In this document: positions 34,289 to 43,514 of the stretch, one piece after another
Numbering within the stretch: the first letter of the stretch is position 1
How the letters are laid out: each line of letters opens with the position of its first letter
DNA from: Salvia splendens
Lineage: Eukaryota; Streptophyta; Magnoliopsida; Lamiales; Lamiaceae
Assembly: GCF_004379255.2 (NCBI RefSeq)
Contig: NC_056037.1
Location: forward strand, 31,159,012-31,223,011
Length of the DNA stretch: 64,000 nt
Reading direction: 5' to 3'
Notes under the pieces: model-generated
What the model saw: only the letters and a program-made list of their open reading frames with translations
What the model was told of the DNA's origin: nothing
Databases searched by the model: none
Translations under genes and position numbers: made by a program

Positions 34289-37032
34289 ATAGTGATCAAT
34301 GTATAACTAATTTTAAGTGTATAACTAGAGAACAAATCTCAGCCACACATTATCTTAATCCAATAACTAAAATAAGTAAACATTTTTAGTTAATAGAAAT
34401 TGCATAGGGATATTTTAGGAAATAATGTGTTCAACTTCAACTTCAACTTCACGGGAGAGGAGAAGGAGGACTATATTATGTTCTCGGTGCTGCCGTCGGG
34501 GATGGCGATTGCGACGCCGTCGATTTCTTCGTATTGCTGTGGAGTTCTGCTTCCTCGTCGATCCAGATTTCGATTGTTTTGTAGTACTTGAAATTATTTG
34601 TGATTGATTTTTTCCGGTGTCGAAGTTGATTTACTGCGGCAGAGATGATGGCGAAGGGCGGTTGGTGGTGGGAGAAGGTATGAAGATGAGTGAGGACGGT
34701 TTATTTCATGGTGGCGATGGTTTCGTCGCTGGTGGTGGTGGCGTTGCCTGTGGTGGTAGCGATCGAAAATTGGGTATAGGACTGGTGGTCGCCGAGAATT
34801 CCAAATTTTGGGTGAATTGGATTTGTGATGATGTTGTGCTTAGTGAAAGAAAATTTCAGAGAAGTGGTGCAACTGGGAGAAAGAATGATGTGGAGTATGG
34901 AGATGAATTTCTGATTTTAAAAAAATATCAGAAGGAAGTGGATTGGTGTTCTTGGAAGGAGACATGGATGTGAGAATAGGCTATTGTTGTGGAGCGGTGG
35001 ACTCCTATTTGAGATCGAGTCACTGAACTTGAAACCATAACCTCTTGATTTGTCGATGGAGAACTCGATGAATGCTCGGATTTAGAGGATTTCTCCCTCC
35101 TATTTAATTCATCAAAAATGTAAATTTAATTTCTTTACAAATGAAATTGTTTGATGAGTACATTTTATATTAATTACTTTTTTTTTTATAAATGTGGATT
35201 AATTACCTTTAAATAATCTAAAGTGATTATAACTCTTCTCAAACTTAAATCTATTTCGAAAAAAATCATTTTGGGAAAATAAATAATGAGATCCGAAATT
35301 GAAAATTGAGGCAATTAATTTGGAAAAGGTGGATTATGTGAAATTTTAATTTTACTTATACTTTACTGTTGTTAACAAAATACATCACTCTTGTTTACAA
35401 AACACTTCACTCTTGTTCAGAAAACACTTCACTCTTGTTCACAAAACACATCACTCTTATTCTGATTTTACTTCACTCTTGTTCACAAAACACATCACTC
35501 TTATTCTGATTTTACTTCACTCTTGTTCACAAAACACTTCACTCTTGTTCAGAAAACACTTCACTCTTGTTCACAAAACACATCACTCTTATTCTGATTT
35601 TACTTCACTCTTGTTCACAAAACACATCACTCTTATTCTGATTTTACTTCACTCTTGTTCACAAAACACTTCACTCTTGTTCAGAAAACACTTCACTCTT
35701 GTTTACAAAATACATCACTCGTATTCTGATTTTACTTCACTCTTGTTTACAAAACACATCACTCTTATTCCGATTTTACTTCACTCTTGTTTACAAAACA
35801 CATCACTCTTATTGTTAATTTACTTCACTCTTGTTTACAAAACACGTCACTCTTATTGTGATTTTACTTCACTCTTGTTTACAAAACACATCACTCTTAT
35901 TCCGATTTTACTTCACTCTTGTTTACAAAATACATCACTCTTATTCTGATTTTACTTCACTCTTGTTTACAAAACACATCACTCTTATTCCGATTTTACT
36001 TCACTCTTGTTTACCAAACACATCACTCTTATTCCGATTTTACTTCACTCTTGTTTACCAAACACATCACTCTTATTCTGATTTTACTTCACTCTTGTTT
36101 ACAAAACACATCACTCTTATTCCGATTTTACTTCACTCTTATTTACAAAACACATCACTCTTACCATGATTTTACTTCACTCTTGTTTACAAAACACATC
36201 ACTCTTAACATGATTTTACTTCACTCTTGTTTACAAAACACATCAATTTTAGCATGATTTTACTTCACTCTTGTTTACAAAACACATCACTCTTAGCATG
36301 ATTTTACTTCACTCTTGTTTACAAAACACATAACTCTTAACATGAATTTACTTCACTGTTGTTTACAAAACACATCACTATTAACATGTAATCACCAATA
36401 GGCTGATACAAGGTTTCACTTGTTTTTATCATGGGGCAGACAAATTCATGCTTATTCTGATTGACCTTAAAAAACACATGACTCTTCTGAGATTGATCAT
36501 TTATCACAATAGGGAATAAGCTAAGCAGCGCAAGTGTGCATCATATTTTACACACACACGCAACCTTCCTCCTCCCCTTCCTCTCTCTTCCTCTTCCCGT
36601 TGCTCTTTATCACCAGCGTGTTTTCCTCCTCTACCGTCACCTGCAGCAATTCCGCACCAATTTCATAAATACCTTCAGCTCGAGCGAGCTATTTCGCATC
36701 AATTTCATGAATTCCTAAAGAAATTTCGTTTCAATCAAGCAACAGAGCTTAATTTCTGGTGAATTTCCAGAACAGAGAAGAGGAGAAGAGAGAAGAGTAA
36801 TTGCGGTTCTTTTTCAAATGAATTCAATTTCCCGGTGAAATCTAATTTTGGCTATGCAATGACTATTATACCCCCGCCTTGTTAGTGTGAAGTAAATTTG
36901 TGATTGAGGGAACTAATTTCTCCTTAAATTTGAAAATTACATATTTTAATACTAGCCCTTGATTTTCTTGATCTTGTGGCTATGATTTGTTCTCTAGTTA
37001 TTTGGTTAAGGGGTGTTTGCCATAGATCACTA

Positions 37033-37035
<3 letters not shown>
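34287..37035. mobile_element. (TA)n-bounded element with inverted ends, carrying a minisatellite
   Basis: The left end (ggatagtgatcaatg...actagagaacaaatctcagccaca) and the complement of the right end (gagtagtgatctatgg...actagagaacaaatcatagccaca) form an imperfect inverted repeat of about 70 bp next to (TA)n on both sides. Inside are a GC-richer stretch (about 34450-34980) and a CT-rich one (about 36560-36690) that look like captured gene pieces but match nothing I recognise. Between them is the long minisatellite (35353-36387). The GC-rich part has frames at 34400-34591 and 34617-34973 without family-like sequence. Confidence 0.65.
35353..36387. repeat. Minisatellite, 22/44-bp units with a 132-bp higher-order repeat
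   Basis: The basic module is 22 bp in two forms, acttcactcttgtttacaaa+ac and acatcactcttattctgatt+tt. They alternate as a 44-bp dimer for about 23 copies. In the first part a third variant (..gttcagaaaac) recurs exactly every 132 bp (starts 35404, 35536, 35668), a six-module higher-order unit. Later copies drift (ccgatttt, accatg, aacatg, agcatg). Because 44 is not a multiple of 3, the array is open in several frames; those frames are not genes. Confidence 0.95.

Positions 37036-37087
<52 letters not shown>
37036..37087. repeat. (TA)n microsatellite between two elements
   Basis: About 26 uninterrupted TA units separating the minisatellite-bearing element from the inverted copy of the foldback element. 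Confidence 0.95.
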
Positions 37088-37090
<3 letters not shown>

Positions 37091-39277
37091 GATCGTTATT
37101 CTCCTTTTCACATCTTAGATCATTTTTCCTTCTTAATATTACGCGTTAGATCTAAGGCATCAACGGATCAGATTGATTCTATAAAACTGGTTCCGTGTTG
37201 CATTATAGAAGGTGGTTGTATGCATTACAGGGTTATTATTGACATTTGACGGAAAAGTAACTGCCACATTTTGGTATATGCGAATAATGCACCACATGGT
37301 CACGAGTAATGCATATAATTGACTATATAATGCACAATATGTGAACTGCAATGCATACGAATAAGATGTACCATGTTATGATGTTTGGACACACGTTTCT
37401 TGTTTCCCCTAAGGGTTTAATAAGCTTAGGGGCTAGGGTATAGTACGTAGACACGTATGTAATCTTCACATGGTAACGAGTAATGGATATAATTGACTAT
37501 ATAATGCACAATTTGTGAACTGCAATGCATACGAACAAGATGTGCTGTGTTATGATGTTTGACACACGTTTCTTGTTTCCCCTAAGGGTTTAATAAACTT
37601 AGGGGCTAGGGTATAGTACGTACACATTAATAACAAATTATAAAACGATACGAATAATTCACCAAATTGTCACGAGTAATGGATGTTATTAACTATATAA
37701 TGCACAATATGTGAACTGCAATGCATACGAATAAGATGTACCATGTTATGATGTTTGACACACGTTTCTTGTTTCCCCTTAGGGTTTAATAAGCTTAGGG
37801 GCTAGGGTATAGTACATAGACTAGGGCTGTCAATTTTCGACACGACACGATAATCTGACACGAATCCGCACGAAATTATTGGGTTTGGGTCAAGTCTTAT
37901 TGGATCCGTGTCCTTATCGGGTTGACCCATTAAGAACGCGATAATTTCGGATTGGGTTCGGGTCGGATGCGGGTCGGATACGGATAACCCATTAAGAAAT
38001 AATATTATTATTTTTATTATTATTTAAAAACATTATATATTAATTTAATTTTTTAATTTCTTATAAATTAGGTTTAAATAGTATAAAATGAACTTTAATT
38101 GTGTAAATTAGGTTAAAAATTAAGGTTTAATCGTGTAATATTAGGTTTTAATCATGTAATATCAGGTTCGGGTTGTTATCGTGTCGTGTCAACCCATATT
38201 ATATCGTGTCGATAACGGGTTCGTGTCGGATGCGGGTCGTGTTCGGATTTGAAGGTAGCAAGTCGGGTTCGTGTTCGGATTTACAGTTTCCTTAACATGT
38301 CGGGTTCAGGTTAAGCCTTATTGGGTTGGGTCATTATCAGGTTGACCTGATAACGACCCAATCCGCACGATTTGCCAGCCCTAACATGGACATTACTAAC
38401 AAATTGTTGTTATTGGAATATACGTATGTGCATTATTTGGTTTAGGTAGTGCATTATGTAGCTGTTAATTGTCATTATCTCAGTATATTATGCATTATTA
38501 GAGGTATTGTGTATATGGGTTAATCAACGGATTGAAGATTACATACGTGCATTTAGTAATGTCTACGTACTATACCCTAGCCCCTAAGCTTATTAAACCC
38601 TTAGGGGAAACAAGAAACGTGTGTCAAACATCATAACATGGTACATCTTATTCGTATGCATTGCAGTTCACATATTGTGCATTATATAGTTAATAACATC
38701 CATCACTCGTGACAATTTGGTGAATTATTCGTATCGTTTTATAATTTGTTATTAATGCGTACGTACTATACCCTAGCCCCTAAGCTTATTAAACCCTTAG
38801 GGGAAACAAGAAACGTGTGTCAAACATCATAACACAGCACATCTTGTTCGTATGCATTGCAGTTCACAAATTGTGCATTATATAGTCAATTATATCCATT
38901 ACTCGTTACCATGTGAAGATTACATACATGTCTATGTACTATACCCTAGCCCCTAAGCTTATTAAACCCTTAGGGGAAACAAGAAACGTGTGTCAAATAT
39001 CATAACACAGCACATCTTGTTCGTATGCATTGCAGTTCACATATTGTGCATTATATAGGCAATTATATGCATTACTCGTGACCATGTGGAGCATTATTCG
39101 TAGCGGTTTCCAGCCATTATTAGATTACTATTGTACCCTCATAATGCACAAAATAGGACAAATAATGCAACACGGGATTAATTACCCAATGTTGATCTTG
39201 ACCGTCCATTTCTCTAATCTAATGGCTGATATTAAGAAGGAAAAAGGAGGAAATATAGGAAAAGGAAATGAATACAT

Positions 39278-39280
<3 letters not shown>
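37088..39280 (-). mobile_element. (TA)n-bounded foldback-type element, copy 2 (inverted relative to 32400-34237)
   Basis: Begins GGGGATCGTTATTCTCC and ends GGAAATGAATACATCCC, the complement of the start of copy 1. It carries the same hairpin-bearing unit three times forward (near 37404, 37587, 37776) and three times reversed (near 38577, 38777, 38954). Without the 562-bp hAT-type insertion at 37822-38383 it would be about 1.6 kb, near the size of copy 1. It ends 61 bases before the bHLH start codon, with only (TA)n and 12 further bases between. Confidence 0.75.
37822..38383. mobile_element. hAT-type MITE nested in the foldback element
   Basis: Ends TAGGGCTGTCAA and TTGCCAGCCCTA. The flanking octamers acatagac (37814-37821) and acatggac (38384-38391) match at 7 of 8 positions, the 8-bp target duplication of hAT elements. 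The interior is rich in repeated gggtcgg, gggttcgtgtcg and acgacacgataa motifs and has no coding capacity. Confidence 0.85.
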
Positions 39281-39332
<52 letters not shown>

Positions 39333-39672
39333 TTGTAGAATATGGAAGAGTTTGAAGAAATTCCTCAAGGAGAGTGGGGTGTAACAATGAGTTCGGATGA
39401 GGAGGCTGAGTTCATGGCACAGTTACTAGGCAACTGCTCTCTCCCAAACGACGACGGCTCTACTAACTCATTGATGCATTCATCAATGTCTTCATTTAGT
39501 GGCTTTGATCATTTCCCATTTTCCACTGATCTCTCTCATCAAGCTCCTCTGCCTAACAACAATGTCACCACAATGGATTACTCTACAGTGCAAATGGACC
39601 AAGAGTCCAAGAAAAGATGTCGTCTTCCTTGTCAAGTAAGTGCACTCTCAATTTTGTTACTATATAGATATA

Positions 39673-39748
39673 TGACTGATGATATCATATATACTACTAG
39701 TATTTTTGTTTCATTAAATTTGATGCAATGGCAGATTCCAATAAGCAA
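39673..39748. repeat. 76-bp direct repeat, left copy (bHLH intron 1/exon 2 border)
   Basis: Matches 41389-41464 with one difference (atatcatata/atatcacata). Contains the 3' end of intron 1, the splice acceptor (ggcag) and the first 14 bases of exon 2. Confidence 0.95.
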
Positions 39749-41388
39749 TGGGCGGACGATGGCACGCATCGTCCACGCCATTCATCGTCCGCCCCCACTG
39801 TGGGTGTGTGGCAAAGGCCGCGGACGATAGTCGCGGCCTATGCTTCGGGCGCGACTTAAACCGCGGACGATGACCATCGTCCGCGCTATCGTCCACTCCA
39901 TTGCGGACGTCGCGGACGATGGTCGCGGACGATGGCCATCGTCCGCCCCATTGTGAAGGCCGCGGACGATGGCACGCGGTTTCATTTTTTTATAAATAGC
40001 GTTCATTTGTAACATTTCATTTCACACGATTTCATCTTCGAAACTTACATTTACATAATTACTACGAAATGGATTCAAGCCCCAATAGCCCTACGTTTAG
40101 CGGAGAGGCGCATTGGCCGGGTACAGAACCCGGTGATTATCGTTCGTTCGGTGACAACACCCATTACGATCCCGATTTCAGTACGGAATCGTATGGGTTG
40201 TCTGATATGGAGCCGTCGCCGCACCGCCCAACCGCATCGGCCGATCCCGCCACCGCAGCGACCGGTGCCGGCCAAGGGGAAGGCGAAGCGGAACCGGCAG
40301 CGGGCGCAGAAGTTGCCGCCTCCCGGTGACTGCGATGAGTACGCCCCCGGCCGTACGAACTACACGGGCGACGAAACTCTCACTTTGGCTCGGTGTTGGG
40401 TAGATATATCGGAAGATCCGATATTCGCCAACAACCAGAGACAGACCGCGTACTGGGAGCGCATCGCGGACCTCTACAATTCGGTCAAGCCGCCGACCGC
40501 GTACAAGCGCAAGCGTGAGCAACTTCGCAAGCACTAGGATCAAATCAAGAAGCAAGTGAACTTGTACTCGGCGGAGTTCGAGAAGTGCGCTCGATCACAG
40601 GGGAGCGCGCGAGAGCGTGCACGACGTGCGCTCTAAAGCGATGGTGTCGTACCGGTCGATGTTCGGCGAGTTCAAGCACGAGGCCATCTGGGCGCTCTTG
40701 AGGGAGAAGCAGAAGTTCCAAGGTGGAATTCTGCACACTGGTGCGCCGAAGAGGACGAAGGTCACCGAAGCTGGTGACTACACGAGCAGCGGCAGCGGCA
40801 CTAACCCGGTTGACCTCAACCGGACGTACGTGGATGAAGGGAGTTCCGGCACACCGGTGTCCTCCCGGCGTCCTCCTGGCATCAAGGCTGCGAAGGCCAA
40901 GGGGAAGGCGACCGCGACGTCATCGTCGACCGCTGCAACCCCTGATCCGGACCCGGATGAGCTCCCGACGCAGACGTCCACCGCGTTTGCGTCGTTAGCT
41001 ACAGCGTCGATGGCAAGGACGATGTTGCAGACGCACAAGGCCCTCAAGAAGTGCACCGACCCCGAACAAGCCGAGTATTTCCGTGCATTACTCGATGAGT
41101 TGCGTAGGAAGTTGGGAATTGGCCCGACTTAGTTTTTTTCTTTTTTTAGTTGAATGGTGTAATTTTTTTTTATTAAAACTTTGCCGCTTGTTATTTAGTC
41201 GTTTTTTTTTACTCGTTACGTGTTATTTGAAAACAGTTAAATTAATTAAACAAAACAACAAAATGATGATGTGGCGCGTCATAGGGCGCGCCTTAGGGCG
41301 CCCCACTGCAGGTGGAGAAGGAGGAGGATAAAAATGCTGACGTGGCGCGCCATAAGGCGCGCCTTAGGGCGCCCCACTGCTGATGGTC
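39749..41388 (+). mobile_element. PIF/Harbinger-like element in the bHLH gene
   Basis: 1640 bp between the 76-bp direct repeats. The left end (tgggcggacgatggcacgc, with repeated gcggacgatgg motifs to 39975) and right end (gggcgccccactgctgatgg) are GC-rich like Harbinger ends but not good inverted copies. The right terminal block ggcgcgccttagggcgccccactgc occurs twice, about 70 bp apart (41268-41309, 41335-41380). It encodes a broken ORF2 (40069-41132); no transposase. Confidence 0.75.
40069..41132 (+). pseudogene. Harbinger ORF2 (Myb/SANT-like DNA-binding protein), disrupted
   Basis: Reading starts at ATG 40069 (MDSSPNSPTFSGEAHWPG) behind a TATA-like tataaata at about 39991. It shifts frame near 40260-40330 into GRTNYTGDETLTLARCWVDI-SEDPIFANNQ (Myb/SANT-like domain), stops at a TAG after REQLRKH (about 40536), then shifts again near 40610. 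The C-terminal part (40617-41132) has SKAMVSYRSMFGEFKHEAIW, typical of the NAM-associated C-terminal domain, and ends with KLGIGPT. Such proteins work with the Harbinger transposase in binding element ends. Three lesions make it non-functional. Confidence 0.82.
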
Positions 41389-41464
41389 TGACTGATGATA
41401 TCACATATACTACTAGTATTTTTGTTTCATTAAATTTGATGCAATGGCAGATTCCAATAAGCAA
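41389..41464. repeat. 76-bp direct repeat, right copy (bHLH intron 1/exon 2 border)
   Basis: Second copy of 39673-39748. It carries its own intact splice acceptor at 41450, so splicing from exon 1 to this site would remove the whole Harbinger-like element. Confidence 0.95.
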
Positions 41465-42283
41465 CAAGAGAATCATGAAATGCAGCAAGTGTGGAAAGGC
41501 TGACAACAGCGACGAAGATCGTAACAACACTGCAGCGCTTCACCTTCACAGGCAGAAGATGTCAAGATCAAGCAGCTGCTGTTTGGAATGGCATCGTGCT
41601 CGACCTCCAACAGCAAACGCCCCCCCAACCCGAACGCTAGCAGGACACGTGCGAGTAGGGGTTCTGCAACCGATCCCCAAAGCCTCTATGCAAGGGTAAT
41701 CAACTAATCGTAACCACAAGGCTTTTTTTACTAGTGCATTATTGACAAAGAGATAAATTGTTGTAATTATTGATTTTATGTGTCTATTTTTAGGGCATGT
41801 TCAAAGTAGAAATACATTTTTGAGCTTATTTTACTTCAAAATTCATGTTTAGATCGATATGATTCTAAATTAAAATCAACTTATAAACTTGGATTGAGAG
41901 AATATATATATATATATATATGAACCAATATGGTTATGGATATTTTAGTGTCGGTCTTATGTTTTGGGTGTATATCACACTGTCATTTTTTGTTTTAATG
42001 TAATTATTTGTCGTAAAATTCGCAGTCACAATAAGAAGATACGGATGATTAGATATTAGTGAGTATCAACTAACACAAAGTTTGATTGACTCGCGCAGAA
42101 AAGAAGAGAGAGAATCAACGAGAGGCTCAGGATCTTGCAAACTCTCATCCCAAATGGAACTAAAGTAAGCAATGAAAAATATATTCTTCATTTTCAAGGA
42201 AATTAATAATATTATTATTATCCTAGGTTGACATTAGCACAATGCTAGAAGAGAAGGTTATGATGAAATTGTATAGGTTATGA

Positions 42284-43514
42284 TTAAACTTGGGATTATT
42301 TGCATTTGTATAATTAACCGTGACACATTTTTTGTATTAAATTTACCCCACTTTATTGCAATTAAGGTTCAGTTTTTGTTCTTTTAATTATTTTATCTGA
42401 TTTATTTACATTTTAAATATGCAATTAATTATTTTTATTAAAATAAAAATAATCAATCATATAATCATCTAAATATAATTAATCAATTTTTTTTTGCCAA
42501 GTGTTGTAAGTTGTTCTCCAATAAAGAGAAGGTTCACATATATTACACTCTATATCATGATTTCTATCCTAACCCTAGTGCTTGATGATTATGTGCGAAT
42601 TTTTAATTTTATAGGATAGTACTACCTCCTTCTTTAGAAAATAAAAACTTTTAAAATAATAGTACACATTTTAATACATAATTAGTAAAGTAAGAGGAAT
42701 GAATTGATAAAGTAACAAATGAGAAAAAATGGATAAAATAGAGTAGTGTTAAAGAGAAAGAGAAAAAATTCATAAAAACAGTGTCAGTGGATTGTAAAGT
42801 CTATTTCCTAAAATAGAAAGTTTAGAAAAGTTCTATTTTTAAGGGACAATCTAAAATAGAAATAGTTACTATTTTTAAAAGATAGATATAGTACTAATAT
42901 TATTTTATTAGTCTAAAAAATTAGACTAGTAGTACGAAGTATTTTTTGTAAATTTAACTTATGTTGTTTATTACTAGTATTTTACGATCTCTTTATTTTA
43001 ATTATTTATATTATTTTTTAAAAGGAATGCAATAAAGAAATTATGACATTGTTTATGGTAAGAGGAATATTAATGATTAAAATAATATAATTACGCTAAA
43101 AATACTATAGAATAAGAAATATATGAAAAAATATTTGTTAAATTAAATTGGATATATTTATTACAGAATTATTTTAGTAAACCAATACAAACGGTTACTC
43201 CAATTTAAAACATTATATACTGTAGTACTATAATAAAGAGAACTACACTATTCAAATCCAATGTACGAATCCAAAAATATTTAAAACGGAGTATATATTT
43301 AAAAAAAACTTGGGTAGTTTAAAGATTGGAACCCTAACCAGCGCCTCCTTCCTTCCCTCCCTCCCTCCCTCCACCACCGATCCTCCATTCACGACGCTAT
43401 ATTGAGGCAGCTGCTAATAGCTGCGCTGCACCGAACATTAACTCTGTCCTATGCTTTTTGCTTCTACCAACTTAGGAGAAGATTAATTAGGTCGCTCTTC
43501 AAATTCAGATTTCA
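42284..43514. other. AT-rich intergenic DNA and RRN3 5' leader
   Basis: No gene in 42284-43300. 42620-42890 has inverted tatttt/aaaata blocks suggestive of an old MITE. 43347-43375 is a CCTT/CCCT-rich tract close to the likely RRN3 transcription start; 43376-43514 would be 5' UTR. Confidence 0.45.

Larger units (their letters stand above)
39342..42283 (+). pseudogene. RSL-type bHLH transcription factor gene (class VIIIc), disrupted
   Basis: Related to RHD6-LIKE/RSL regulators of root-hair growth. Exon 1 39342-39635 starts MEEFEEIPQGEWGVTMSS. Exon 2 41451-41695 ends ASRGSATDPQSLYAR. Exon 3 42099-42164 gives the basic/helix-1 part (KRRERINERLRILQTLIP). Exon 4 42227-42283 gives VDISTMLEE and then unrelated codons to TGA. 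All junctions are GT-AG. Three defects: (1) exon 2 is 245 bases, although phase 0 at both ends requires a multiple of three, and it changes frame between about 41500 and 41528; (2) exon 4 loses the second helix after MLEE; (3) a 1.6-kb Harbinger-like element with a 76-bp duplicated border sits between exons 1 and 2. The promoter is displaced by (TA)n and the foldback element. Family assignment is firm; function is unlikely. Confidence 0.85.

Noticed and set aside
35413..36257. Three overlapping long frames with repeated Leu/His/Ser-rich protein
   Set aside because: They exist only because a 44-bp tandem repeat lacks stops in these frames; there is no start context or family match.
35353..36387. 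Regular repeat array as a possible CRISPR
   Set aside because: Units are contiguous with no unique spacers, and the genome is a plant.
41715..41740. CACTA end (ttttttactagtg) in bHLH intron 2
   Set aside because: Only one short end, no subterminal repeats and no partner; chance is likely in AT-rich DNA.
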